Shown piece by piece: positions 11,293 through 26,400 of a stretch of 64,000 nt of DNA. This DNA comes from Ctena decussata (lineage: Eukaryota > Mollusca > Bivalvia > Lucinida > Lucinidae), in contig OZ022511.1 in assembly GCA_963989385.1 (NCBI GenBank), positions 8,184,001-8,248,000 on the forward strand. The letters run 5' to 3'. The position numbers and the translations under genes were made by a program. A model generated the notes under the pieces. That model had not been told where the DNA came from. It saw only the letters and a list, made by a program, of their open reading frames with translations, and searched no databases. Numbering within the stretch: the first letter of the stretch is position 1; every line of letters begins with the position of its first letter.

Positions 11293-14200
11293 AGTACCCT
11301 GGAAAACTTTGGACCAATATCTAACTACAGTGCAAGTATCAAAGGAATCCATCCACGGGTTAAGGAGATATGAGGCTTTATAAAACTTTAACCAAAACAT
11401 CCAGTCCAAAAAACTTCCAATTTTCTAAGTCCATGACCTTGACATCAAGGTCACAGAGTGGGGTGGGCGTGGTACCCTGTTAAACTTTGGACCAATATCT
11501 AACTACAGTGCAAGTATCAAAAGAATCCATCTATGGGTTAAGGAGATATAGGTCTTTAAAAAACTTTAACCAAAACATCCAATCCGGACGCCGACGCGGA
11601 CGCTGACGCGGACGCCGACGCCGGGGTGACAACAATAGCTCTTCCTGAACTTTCGTTCAGGCGAGCTAAAAAAGCAGACCCACAGCTGATCAGGGTCTAC
11701 ATGTACACTGTTTGTCATTCCACCTGCATCTTTTAGATGCAGTACTGCACTGCAGAAGCAAACTGTTCCATTTTGGGACCATTACGGTAATTTGTTTGGG
11801 TGTCCCCTTGTTTAGATTTTTTACAGTAATAAAAGGACTGTACCATACCTGGTATCTTCCAGCTGGAGTGAGTTGTGGCCCATGATCTGTCTGAACACAG
11901 TCTGGTGTAGATGGCGCTGATATAGTATATGTTTGATTGATCACTGATGAATCATCAGCATGATAAGAATCACCCTCAGTACCATGTGCAGAAAGAAAAC
12001 TGTCTGGTGATGAAATCTAAAAATTAAAATTTTGTATATTTATGGGCAAAAGTTCTGCAGGGATGCTAATTTAACATCAGTGCAGCACTTTTGTCCTTAA
12101 GTATATGTAAAACAATAATGGATGTTGGTTGGTTGTTTTGGGTTTAAAACGGCCCTTTTGAGACAGTATTTCAGTCTATATCGGGCCGTCTCCCAGAGGC
12201 AGAGAGAAAGAAAAGAGAAATGATAGATGAGTAAAAAGATCCAAACAACCCCCGCCCGCACCTACTACAAGCACAGTAGGCTCCTGCGCTACTTTTATCC
12301 AAATAAGTAGGACGCCCCGGCACCGGAAGTTTAAACCAGCACCGTCGTCCCCCGACCACCACCCCCAACAATAATGGAAAGAAGAAAGGTAACTGCCCTG
12401 CAGCCTGGGTAATGAGACAGTGGATTGTTAGAAACCTACTGTGTATTGCATACAGCATACTAAAGACAGGACCCCAGGGTTCATATAGCAATGAGGAAAC
12501 AGAATTCCAGGACTTTCCCAAGACTCATTTCAGTTTTCCAGGATTAAATTTCATCAACGGTTTACTCAGATTCATATAGCAATGAGTAAACAGAATTCAA
12601 AGACTTTTCCAAGACTTTTTTCATTTTTCCAGGATTAAATTTCATGAACAGTTTACTCAGATTTCAACTTTGATGAGCCAAAAAAGGCTGTTATTTTTTA
12701 TTTTTTTAACTTTCAAAGTTCTATCGTAATTTTCAAGGAGAATTTTACAAATTCCAGAATAATTCCAGGACAAACTGCACTTTTTGAAAATTCATGGAGT
12801 TTCCCAGGACCAAGGTCAGTTTCTCGGACTTTTCCAGATCTGTGCAAATCCTGGACCCACTCCTCACCATCTGCTGCCTTTCAACCTTCCCTGAAATTAT
12901 TTGAGCCCTGAGGTTATAATACTTTGTTCATGCTAAACTCAGCTAAGTCTGAAATTTCAAGTTGTAATAGTATCTAAAATACATGCTATTAATAAAAGGA
13001 AACATTTGCGAATTTTTGAATTGTCACGCTTACAATGTTTCTTTACACTGATGAAAGGTCATTACAATTTTATAAAAGATACATTTTTGAGAAACTTTGC
13101 AAAGAGAAGTTTCACAAAAATATATTTGCAAATATTTTCCAATTTAATGATCTACCGTACACAGGAGCGTCGCCAGACCTAATATTTTCTTGAAGCATGC
13201 ATTTTTGAGTGCATATTACACCTCCAAGGGAGATCACTCTAATATGGAAAAATCTGCCCCCCCCCCCCTTTCGCTATTTTGACAAAGGGGAACAACTATT
13301 GCAACTTTCTTTTTGCTTCCTTACTTAAACAGCATCTACTCTTAAAGGAAAAAATTCGCTCCTACAGGAGCAAATTCTTTCTTTCAGAGTTGACCCTCCT
13401 TGAAAAGCATAGCAATAAAATGCAAAGTTGCTTCTTTTGTAAGTGTAACCGGCTTAATTACAGATGGAAATATGTTAAAGCCTGTGCTTCCAGGCTTCCT
13501 CGTAGCTATGCTCCTGGTACAAGACTAAGCACTACTCACAGAGAATATCCTACAGAGATTCTGCACAGTCTGATCAATATGTGCCACCAACTTCTTCACT
13601 TCTGTAGCACTCAGATCACCGTAAACTTTCACATTATCTTCAAACAGCGACGAGAAGTCAAGAAATGATGCCCAGCCAGACTTTTTCCGTTTCTGTTTCT
13701 CTGGGGTGGCAGATACCAGGGTAGATCTGGCTGCTGACAACAACTGAAGAACTCCATGCACCTGGATAAAGCCAAATTTCCTTTCATCTATCTAATTATG
13801 TGCATTTTTTCTGTAAACACAGCTTAAACTAGAATTGTTTTTCTACGAAAAAACAGATGTCTCCCCCCTTTCTGATGTCAAAAGGATCAGTCATTAAATA
13901 CAATTTCAAACGGAAACTTTAAATACAATTTCTAATGCAAATACTGGTCATTTTTCATGCAAACAATGAGCTAGTATCCAGTAAAGATATTTTGTGATAG
14001 ACTAATAGACAGACGCCAAGGGAAAAACAATATGTTTCCCTACCCTGAAGCAGGGATTCATATTTAGTAAAAATAGCCATCAGAGGAGATGGCAAATCCC
14101 CCGACCGAAGACCCCCATGGGCCTTGGTAAAAAGGGTGCACTTCAAAACACATATTAGTAATATATTGTCGTTCTTTTATGCTTCTGATTGACATTAACT

Positions 14201-14414
14201 GTTAGCAGATGCATGATTATCTAACACTCAGACTAAAACAGTATGCTTGACTGCTAAAAAGAGGTAATATCTCAAACAGCAACCATAAACACAAATGTAT
14301 AGCATACGATACATTCAACTTTCAAAATGTGTAAATAACTTCTAAAGTACAAGTCCTACAAACCTAATTTTGAGCTCTCTAGTAAGTGAATTTGGACAAA
14401 GAATCCAAATCTGG

Positions 14415-14448
<34 letters not shown>

Positions 14449-17400
14449 GGGGGGGGGGGGGTGCAGGAGGGGGCACGGGAATGTGGAGGGGTCAGAGAGA
14501 GTTAGAAACACTGATAAGATATCACAGCATGATCATCAATATTCCAAAAAGGTACACGGTTATTCAAATTCTGGAGCTGTCAGGGTTATACAGTTATGGA
14601 GCAGAGACTCAACTAGCAGCTCAAACTACCAAAGGGAAATAACTCACAAAGTATAAAAGCAAGAGTTATCATTCATGTATGAGACAAATTGTCATGACCC
14701 GTTCTGCATATCTGTGAAGTATCATAAAAATATTTCAAAAGGTATTCAAGCTATGGAGCCGACACCTAAAATCATCAAAGGGAAATAACACCAAAAGTAA
14801 ACAAGCAAGAGTTGTCATTCTTGTTCGCGACACATCATCATGAACTGTTCTACATATCTGTGAAGTATCATGAAAATATTCCAAAAGGTATTCAAGTTAT
14901 AGAGCGTACACGAAATCACACCTAAAACCATCAAGGGGAAATAACTCAAAAAGTAAGAAAGCAAGAGTTGTCATTCTTGTTCGCGACACATCGTCATGAC
15001 CTGTTCTACATAGCTGTTAAGTATCATGAAAATATTCCATAAGGTATTCAAGTTATAGAGCGGACACGAAATCATACCTAAAGTGATCAAGGGGAAATAA
15101 CTCAAACAAGAGGCCCACGGGCCACAAAGCTCACCAGACCTCTAGCTCAAAATTGCTCTCAAAACTGCTGTCACATTAGTACAGGCTAATACAAAATATA
15201 CTACTACACAGTCTCAGTCTGACAGTATGTTGAGTTGATAACAAAATATATAACTGTTTTCCATATTTTGATTGCAGTAAAATTTTCCCCATTGTAAGTC
15301 AATGCAACTCTAATTTGCCATACCAACCAAACAAAAGAGCTGATTCTCATAAAAGAAAAACACATATTTTCACTTCCCCAGCCCTAGGATACTAAAGATA
15401 AAATCAGCCCAATCGGCCTAGTGGCTTCAGAGGGGATCATTTTTTAAGGGATTTTTTTCCTTCTTTTGCTTTATGGCTTCCATGACAACCAATAATAAAA
15501 AGGGAAGTGGACCAAAAACATATAGCTGATAGAAGACTTCTCAAGAAACATTTGTATAAAAGTTTTGTCAATATATCTGCAATGGCTTGGCAGTAAATGT
15601 GATTTTTCAATTTTCCCCATTATAAGTCAATGCAACTCTAAGTTGCCATAGCAACCAAACTAAAGGGCAGATTTTCATAAAAACACAAACTTTCAATCCC
15701 CCAGCCTAAGGATACTACTGATGAAATCTGGGCCTTATCGGTCCAGTGGCTTCTGAGGAGATAATTTTGTAATTATTTTTTTTTCCATTATTTTTGCATT
15801 TTGGTTTCCATGGCAACCAATCAAAGGAGCAGTGGGCCCAAAAACATCAACGCTAACAGAGGACTTCTCAAGGAACATTTCTATAAAAGTCTTGTATAAA
15901 GCATATCTGCAATAGCTTGGCAGTAAATGCTATTTTTCAATTTTCCCCATTATAAGTCTATGGGAACTCTAAGTTGCCATAGCAACCAAACAAAAGGGCA
16001 GATTTTCAGAAAAAACACAAACTTTCAATCCCCCAGCCTGAGGATACTACAGATGACAGCTGGGTCTTATCCGCCCAGTGGTTTCAGAGGAGATAGTTTT
16101 TAAGTATTTTTTTTACTTTTTGATTGCATTTTGGTTTCCATGGCAAGCAATAAAAAGGCAGTGGGCCAAAAAAACATACAGATGATAGAAGACTTCTCAA
16201 GGAACATTTCTATAAAAGTTCTGTCAACATTTCTGCAAAGGCTTGGCAGAAAATGTCATTTTTCAATTTTCCCCATTACAAGTCTATGGGAAATCTAAGT
16301 TGCCATAGCAACCAAACTAAAGGGCAGATTTTCATAAAAAACACAAACTTTCAATCCCCCAGCATAAGGATGCTACAGATGAAATTTGGGCCCAATCGGC
16401 CCAGTGGCTTCAGAGGAGATGTTGTTTAAAAGTGTTGACGGACGACGACGACGACATACGACATACGACAGACGACATACGCCGACGACGACGGACAACT
16501 GCCTATCCTATAAGCTCCCCCGGAGCCTTCGGCTCTGGTGAGCTAAAAAGATGAAAGCAAGAGTTGTCATTCTTGTTCGCGACACACTGTCATGACCTGT
16601 TCTACATAACTGTGAAGTATCATGAGAATATTCCAAAGGGTATTCAAGTTATAGAGCGGACACAAATCTGCCAAAAAAATCACACCTAAAACTATCAAGG
16701 GGAAATAACTCCAAAAGTAAGAGAGCAAGAGTTGTCATTCTTGTTCGCGACACATCGTCATGACCTGTTCTACATTTCTGTGAATTATCATGAAAATATT
16801 CCAAAGGGTATTCAAGTTACAGAGCGGACACGAATCTGCCAAAAAAATCACCAAAGGGGAGATAATGCAAAAAGTACAATTGCAAGAGTTACCATTCTTG
16901 TACGCGACACATCGTAATGACCTGTTCTACATAACTGTGAAGTATCATGAAAATATTCCAAAGGGTATTCAAGATATAGAGCGGACAAGAAAATGTTTAC
17001 GGACGGACGGACGGACGGCGGACGGACGGACGGAAGGACAGACGGACGGATGCCAGGCTCATCGCTATATCCCCCGAACCTTTCGGTCGGGGGATAAAAA
17101 GTATAAATGCAAGAGTTATAGTTGTTATGCTCTGCATGACATGTAATGTTGACTGATATTCATATTTAGTTTTTGTCAAAAAATATAAATGCAAGAGTAA
17201 CAGTGCTCTACACGTCGTCTATTTATATGTTGACTGATATTTGTATGAAGTTTCATGAATATAGCTTAAACGGTTTTCAAGTTATAGAGCTTAGACGATT
17301 GAGACACGATTTTGTGAATGACAAAGTTCCAAGGGAAATAACTCAAATAGTATAAATGCTGTGCTCTGCAGGTTGTCTAGTGTTGACTGACATTTGTATG

Positions 17401-20400
17401 AAGTTTCGTGAATATAGCTTGTCCGGTTTTCAAGTAATAAAGCGATTGAGACACGATTTTGTGACTGACAAAGGTCCAAGGGAAATAACTCAAGAAGTAT
17501 AAATGCAAAAGTTATGGTTCTTGCACTATGCAATTCTTCTAATGTTGATTGATATTTGTATTAAGTTTTGTGAATATAGCTTGAATGGTTTTCAAGTTAT
17601 AGAGCAGACACGACTGAGACACAATTTTGTGGCTGACAAAGTTCTAAGGGAAATAACTCAAATAGTATAAATGCTAAAGTTATGGTTCTTGCATTCTGCA
17701 CGTCGTCTGATGTTGATTGATATTTGTATGAACTTTCATGAATATAGCTTGAATGGTTTTAAAGTTATAGATGGACTTGACTGAGACGCAATTTTGTGAT
17801 GGACAAAGTTCCAAGGGAAATAACTCAAAAAGTATAAATGCCAGAGTTACCATTCTTGCACTCTGCACGTCGTCTCATGTTGATTGATATTTGTATGAAG
17901 TTTCGTGAATAAAGCTTGAGCAGTTTTCAAGTTATAGAGCGGACACAATTGAAACACAATTTGTGATGGACTAAGTTCCAAGGGAAATAACTCAAAAAGT
18001 ATAAATGCAAGAGTTACCATTCTTGCACTCTGCACGTCGTCTCATGTTGATTGATATTCATATGAAGTTTCGTGAATATAGCTTGAGCGGTTTTCAAGTT
18101 ATAAAATGGACACGATTTGTGACAGACAGACGCACAGACACCCGGGGAAAAACAATATGTCTCCCGACCCTTAAGGGGGGAGACATAATGAACATGAGGG
18201 TTAGAGACGCAAGCCAAATTTGCTGTCAGGCACTGTTTGACACTAGTATTTGATTTCAGTGTTGTTTACACTGAACAGATTCTTCTCTCAATCATACATG
18301 TAAAAAAGAACACCATTAGTGTCATAGGACTGGCCCATTCACAGAGGGGGTGCGAAGAGTGCAAATGCAACCCCCTAACTGGGCAAATTATTTCACAATC
18401 ATGCCAGAAACTAAATTAAAACCTCTGAAGTTGACCTCAAGATCTGGGTTTTCTTAACTCTTTAAGCACCGAAAAGCAGACGACAAAATTTAGGTCTGCA
18501 AAAATTAAAAAAATGCCTTGTCCAAGACATTTCATATTGAGAATTCAAAGACTAGAGGGTAAACAGTGTAGATCTAGATGAGGCGGCTCATTATGAGCCG
18601 CCTCATCAGGATCTACATCGTTTGCAAATTTAGCTAATTTCGTCACTGGGGCTGAAAGAGTTAACTTTGGCACATCCCTTTGAAAATGTCCTGAAATCTG
18701 CACCCCTCTTTTCAAAGACTGCAGACAGGCCTACAGGATCGGTGTATTGTAAAAAGCTCTGTATGCTTATCAAGGTTCCTGCTTTCTAATCCCTGAAAAA
18801 TTCTAAGTATTGGGACAGATACCGAGCAAACAGTGCAGACCCAAATTAGACTGCTCCTGATCAGCGTCTACATGTACAATGTTTGCCATTCCATCTGCAT
18901 ATTTTGGACACATTACTGCATTGTAAAACCAAAATGTTTCATTTTAAGGACGATCACGGTAATTATTTCGGGTGTCCAAATTTTAAGGGTATTCATTTTT
19001 AAGGTGAATGTATATGCCTTTGAGGGATACAGAACTATGAGCCGCAACATGACAAAACCAACAAAGTGGCATGTGCACCCAGTAAAGATTCAGATCAGCC
19101 TAGGCAGGTGCTCAGTCTCATAAGAGTTTTCACTGTGTGCTGAAATAGTTGCTGAGGTTCTAAGCTAGCTCCATGCGGACAGCCAAAACTCTGATCAGAC
19201 TGGGCGGATGCCCAGGCTGGTCTGAGTCTCCACTGGGCACACATGCCATTTTGTTGGTTTTGTTGTGTTGCGGCTCATATCTGCTTTCCTTGTTAAAGAA
19301 GACAACCAACAAAGTAAAGTAGTTGCTCTCTAAGAGCCATTCTTTCCTTTAAGAGTCACCCATTTGGGTCATCCAAATATGACTGAAATACTGTTGAAAG
19401 GAATGTAAACTGAATATCATCCATTACCCCCCTTTTGGAAAGGCTACTCTAACTGTCTCCATGACAACATAATTCCAACTCAACTTTCTACTGCTAATTT
19501 TACAATTTGATTTAGTCAAGAGCATACAGAAAGTGGTGTTTATACTTTGAGAAATCCCCTGAACCAGAAACTGGGAGTTACTTGGACTATTTTCTTCGTG
19601 GCAGTTTCTAAAATACTCAGTATAGCTGACAATTTTAAGATCAAAATGACAGAGTTGGAACTATAAGGAATGAATTCTATTTTGTGGATTTTATCGATGT
19701 GTAAACGTCAGTGAATCACTCACAAACTAAACATAAAGCCCTTTGGGCTTTATTCAGTTTGTGAGTTTTGCATCAATAAAACCCACAAAAAAATAAAGAT
19801 CATTCCTATAATAACAGTGGAAACATGGAACTGTATCCTCACACCTTCAAGGTGACAGAATTGAAAGCAATTTCAGATGTACCAGTGGCTGTATTCATAA
19901 AGCCACTTAAGTCGTTGCTATGCGGTTGCTAAGGCTAAATATCTATAAAGGAGATTCCCTACAACTATGAAATTTGGTCTGGAGGAACAGTCTTTGTATA
20001 GTCCGTTTGCTTCCAAGTGCAAACAGGGTTTTGCTTATTTTCTCGAAAACGATGAAAGTTCCATCAAAAGTTCCAATGTCCTAATGATTCCTATAACTAT
20101 ACATAACAGAATACGGAAAGTCCAAATTTTTGGATGCTTTTGTAAAATATTTTCCATTGACCTTAATGCAAAAACTGAGCAGTTTCTCTAAAGGGAGGCG
20201 TATGCTTGTTAGAGCAGCCAAAATATTGTTGATAGGCAATAGCGTAAACTCGTTGTTTACTACAGGTGTGGGCGTATATGAATGAAATAGTAAACTGTAT
20301 TCACCTGTCCTCACGCGTAACACATGGTGTCACTGGTCAGGTGATTCTATGTTGTAAATAAATATTGAACTATTATATTATTTTGCTAGTAAAAAATTGT

Positions 20401-23400
20401 ATGTTTTAAAATTTGATAATATATGGGTGAAACAAAAGTAGAAAAAATGGATTTATAATAAAATTTCAATTAATTATCCAAATTTTGTTCTAGGGATAGC
20501 ATACATTGGTCACATGCTCTAACACGTAAAACTAAACGGAAATTCCAACAGCCAACTTTTACTCCCCTGTAATTAAGATGTGAAAATGACATATTTAGGT
20601 CCTGTTTTTGTATTGAAACTTTTTTATGCAAAACCTTACATTTCTGCAAAATTATAATTTTGTTATGTATAGGATAAAAATTAAGAATGAGCGATTCTAA
20701 AATCTTTTACCTCTCACCAATTTTGAGAAAATATTGGGGATGCCGTTTGCATTTGGGAGCAAACGGACTATAAGACTGTTCCTCCAGAGCAAATTTCATA
20801 GTTGTAGGGAATCTCCTTCAAAGAAATTTAGCCTTAGCAACAGCATAGCAACCACTTAAGTCGTTTTATGAATACGGCCCCAGATTTTTATGATAACTTT
20901 AAAATATCTTTACCTCGGCCAATGTTTCATTGCCAAACAGATTGCAGTAATTGAAGTCGGACCTCTCTAACTCAGAGATCTGAACCCTGAGCACCATGCT
21001 GATTTCTGGAGCAATGTAAGTTCCGCCCAGGTCCTGGTGAGATGTCTTGAAGGCTGAGCTGTACATCATCTTCTCAACTATGGGGAAAAAACAACATTCT
21101 GATGTCAATGAGATTCAGAAGGAAGGAAGGTTAACTCTGAAATAGTAGTGGGTGCTTGACTTCAAATGGGGCAATATCAACTGACTTTGAACGGGGCATT
21201 TTCAACTGATTTTAAATGGGGCAATTTCAATAATGGTCATCACTGTAGCTGTCATAGTTCAATGAACCATGAAATATAGGTCACAGTGACATATAACAAG
21301 TATGAGCTCAGTTGCAGTGTCAATCCACTACAATACTACAAGTATGATGGAAATCCATTCAATAGTAAAAGAGGTACAGGGCTAAATCAATGGATCATGA
21401 AATTCAGGTCACCATACCCTACAAGTAGTATCAGGTCATACAGAGACTGACCAGGGTCTCTAATCGTTAGACTGATTTATGTTAAAATTCATTGTCATTA
21501 TCATCACAGAGCAGCTGAGCATAAAGGTTCTATTCTATTCTATCACATAACCTTACTAGGTCATTGGGGCACCACAGATGACTTCGAAACAATCCCTTCC
21601 CACCTTGTCCTGTCTTCAGCTGCCCAAGTTGAGCTGGCAAAATCCATTCCTGTCCACTCCTTGATATTGTCTTCCCACCTCTTCTTCTGTCTACCTCTTC
21701 TTCTTTTTCCTTTCACTGTGCCCTGAAGAATCGTCTTTGCTAAGCCAGAAGACCTTGAGACATGGCCAAACCACCTTAGTTTCCATTTCTTGACCAGCGT
21801 CAGGAGTTCATCATATTCTCCAATGGCTGCTTGGACCTTCCTGCGAACCTCCTCATTGGTTATATGGTCCTTGTACGAAATGTTCAGTAACCTTTGGTAG
21901 CATCTCATCTCAAAGGCCTGTGTTCTTTTCTCTAACTCTGCTGTAATGGTCGACGATTCACAGGCATACAGAAATATGGAAATGACAAGGGAGCACATAA
22001 GTTTCACCTTTGATCCAAGAGATATGTTGTTATCTTTCCAAATTGGTTTCAGCTTGGTAAGAGCTGAAGTGGCTTGTGCAATCCTTGAGAGAACCTCCTG
22101 TTTTGACCCATTATCTGAGACAACTGCTCCAAGGTATTTGAAGCTTTTACAGTATGCAGCTTCTGCCCTTTTACCTTGATCTCCCTCTTCATGCCATCTG
22201 CTCTGTTTGTCATCAGTTTGGTCTTCTCAGCACTGATCTCCATCTTATACCTTGTGTAGGTTAGGTCCAGACATTCAACTAGAGCTTCCAGTTCCTGCTC
22301 TTCCTCAGCTAGAGTGTCTATGTCATCGGCAAACCGCAGATTGGTAATGTTTCTGTCGCCTATGCTAACCTTTCTGTCATGTTCTTCCAGAGCATCAGAC
22401 ATGATGCATAATGGTTAATCAAAATCCAATTAACGTACTAATCCTAATAACAAATCCTGCTCTAATAAACATCCTCTGCCTCTTTTCCAAAAATATTTTT
22501 TTATTATTCCAATTATATTTACTTACATGAAGTAATGGTTGTCTTTCTGGATGAGATAGCTCTTTGAAAAGGGGTCTACCCTTAAAGGAAAGAATTTGCT
22601 CCCAGAGGAGCAATTTCTTTCCTTTAAGAGTAGACCCCAACTGAGAAGGCATAAAAATGAGAAAGAGTTGCTTCTCTGAAAGTATACTTGTTCACCTTAA
22701 TAGTGTTTATAAGAGATACTTTGGCAGTGGCTGATTTACTAAGCTTAAGGCTCTGAATAAAGCCCCTCTATTGCTGAATGCAATGCCCACGGTGCATCTA
22801 ATAGGATTAATACAGTAGTTATTTGAGCGATGTCAAAAAGGTTGCTTACCGTATTTGCATATCATGAAGACTCAAGCCAGTCTGTGAACCAGTGAAGTCA
22901 AGCTTGAGCCTTCATTCCAATGCATTTGTGAACATCATGCAATATCTCATTGAATAACTTCAAAACATTTTTAAAAGTTCATCCTGAAATATCAGCAATC
23001 CAACATCATAATGAAATGCTTGCTTTGGGTGTAAATTAGTTCACTTTGAAAGGTGAAAATGTGGAGAAGTGCATAAAGACCTGCATTGAAAACTGTCATT
23101 TGGGGAGGCAAGTCTTCAATTTAATTATTGCAAATTTTGTAATTTGCAATAATTAAATTGATGACTTACCTCCCTAATGAGAATTTTGAGTACATTTATC
23201 CCAAAATTTTGTGCCTGTATATTCCCCAGTGTTTATACACATTGTGTGCAAACAGCAAAGTCTCTGGCCATACTGTGTGGTTGTGCAGGCTGGTCTGGCC
23301 TTTACTGTTGAATATGCACAAAACTTTTTTTTTATCTTACCTTCTCTCATTAACTGAACAAGGTTTGGCAAACTTAGCACCTGAAAGTATACAAGAATGT

Positions 23401-26400
23401 ATCTTTAGTCTAAATATCATGTAGATCAATGCAATTCGTTGGCAGGGTCTCAGAATAGCTAAGGTAGACATGCACATAGATGGTACAACAAGAATTCCGC
23501 CGAATGCCATGTCACACCTGCAATGCACTGTCACAGCAGCAGAGATCATGGCGAGAACAAAGTGTAAGAAGGTTTTATAAATTTATAGAATTGGACTTAT
23601 AAGCTCTTGGTAAGGATTATTCTAACAAATCTGGACAAAATCTATTAAGGGGTTCTTAAGATAGTCAATGATGTTTTGGACACTTCCTGTTTGCTTCTCT
23701 AGCCCAGTGGTTCTGGAGAAAATCTTGATTTTGTAGTTTTTGCTATTTTTAGGTATGACAGCCATCTTGGATTCTGGACCTAGCTGGATTCTGGACCTAG
23801 GCCAGTAATGAAATTACTGGGGGCTTAACTGGTGTGGTTTGCATAAATTTTAAAGCTAGGGTCAGCAGAATTGTATATGGACGGACAAACGGACAGAATG
23901 ACCGATGGATGGAAAACCGGACCCCTATTTCGCACCTTGCTGAGGCAGGTGCGATAAAAAATGCTGAATTAGAGCTATGCTTACACGAAATCAGACCTAC
24001 AAATGAAAGCACCACAGGCAAATGAATGATACCCTGCCATTGCAAACTGATTTCCATTTTTTATTTTTCATTTGTTTTTTTTTTTTCTTTTTTCATAACT
24101 CTTTGGCGAAGAAGGCAAATTACTTCCCTAAAGAGTTGACTCCCATTGAGAAGGGAGGCAAAAATAAAATTGACAGAGTTGCTTGCCCTGAAAGTGTATC
24201 CATTTACTTCAAGACATACATACAAAAATATGGTACCTTTGAAACTCTGAACACCATGTAAGCATTCTGCACTGAAGTGAGATGCATTCGCCTGGCCCTC
24301 TGTAGGAAGTCTTGTAACAGGGTTGAATAGAACAGGAAATTATCTCGGATAAATGGAAACCTACAAATATAGAATCAATATGCACTAAAGCACCATTTTC
24401 ATGAAGAGAGAAATGTTCCAACAGAGCCCTAGATAAGAGGGAGTATTTGGTGATAATTAGGGATAATTTTTGTTAATTCTGGATAAAAACATATGTTGTG
24501 ACCTCTCAATGAGACGGTTCAGATGAGGGGTCACAACATATGGTTTCAATGAAAAATAAAGAAAATTATCCCTCAATTATCATCAAATACCCCTCTTATC
24601 TAGAGCTCTGTTCCAAGTAACGATGGTAATGTTGCTTCACTTAACATGTGAACAACACTGTGAAGAAAGTGCCATTCTTTCAAAGGCAGATAACTTTGGA
24701 CACTTCCTGTTTACTTCTCTAGCCCATAAATCTCTACCTTAAAACAGTCCACTCTTAAAGGAATGAATTTGCTTCTAGAGCAAATTCATTCCTTTTCTTA
24801 CAAAGTTGACCTCCGTTGGAAGAGGAAGCAAAAAAGAACATGACAGAGTTCTTTTCCCTGAAAGTGTACCCGTTCACCATACAGCATAATGTGAACTGCG
24901 TATACCAAGATAAGATTGTACAAATTATACAAAACAGAAAGTATATTCCTCACAGCATGGGCCTAGCAGAAGTATTGATATGCAGTGAACTCTTGATATC
25001 TAGAACTCTGATATCTCAGTATCAAAGAATACAGTTTGGAGTTATTTCCTTTTTTGATTTACATTTCAACTTCTGTTATCTCAAACTACTGATATCTCAA
25101 AGCAAATTTTCTGGGGCCAGAAAATTTACTTTGAGATATCAGTAGTTTGAGGTGAAATTTGACTTTGAGATGCCGAAAGTTGACTGTATTTCACAAACTT
25201 TGTTTTAGTGGAGGAGGTACAACTTAAGATTTCCAAATAATTATCAGCCCTGGCTCCCCTACCCTCCCTACAACTCACCAGCAATCATCCACCTGTTCCC
25301 TCTCTGAATCCCTCTCTACCCTGGTTCTGGGCTGACTCGGTTCTACGTATCTCCAGGGCTGTATGTAGGTCAACCATAGCTCTAGTACCTACAATGTTGT
25401 CTAATGAGTGATTGAGTGTACTTGGGTTTAACATCCTACCAACAACTAGGTCATACGGAGACGCGACCTCGGTTTAAAGTCTCATCCGAAAGACAGGAGA
25501 AGCAGGGGATCGATCCTGCGATCCCTGGACTTGTAGTCCAGTGTGTTATCCACTACACTACCACAGCTCCTAAATGTTGTCTTATACTGTATAGGGTTAT
25601 CAAAGTGATATTGGGTAATACTGTCCTGAATTGGAAAGACATCAGCTAGGGAGTACACTTCAACATTCCAACTTCACAGGGTATAATCGATTCTGCCAAT
25701 TTTCGCTTCCTGCAGAGACTGTACATCATATTTGGCTTCTGCCAAGACTGTCCGCGAACTCTTGCTTCCTGCAGGGACTACTGTCCTCGAAAAATGGCTT
25801 CCTGCTGAGGCTGTCTGCGTGATTCTGCTTCCTGCCGAGAGCCTCGGCAGGTAGCAGAATCAAGCGGACAGCCTCAGCAGGAAGCCATTTATCATGTACA
25901 GAAACCTCGGCAGGAAGCAGAATCACGCGGACAGTCTCTGCAGGAAGCCATTTGTCATGAACAGAAGTCTCAGCAGGAAGCAAGAGTTCGCGGACAGTCT
26001 TGGCGTAAGCCAAATATGATGTACAGTCTCTACAGGAAGCGAAAATTGGCGGAATCCATTATACCCTGTGAACTTGTGGCAATTCTCCTAAATATCAATT
26101 GGATAATGGGCAGCGCGTGTTCTCTGATACCTAAACTCAGGAAAATTTTCCCAATATCAGTTCAATAATCCTTTTATTATGTAGTTTTATTATATTTTTG
26201 CCTATTTCAATTAATACTTTGTCCTTAGGTAGCAAAGTTTTAACAATGCAATAATAATCATGTCACTACTGGGACATCATTTTTGCACAAATGCAAAATC
26301 AGTGCTTATTTCTGTTCTTTTGTTTTCTGCTTGCTTTGGAATAACAGTTCATATTAAAGATTATAGAATAAAGCTATGGCTTTTTGTCTTTTTTTTTATC

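Noticed and set aside
11158..11409. ORFs with poly-glycine or poly-proline
   Set aside because: Products of the G30 run inside a tandem unit.
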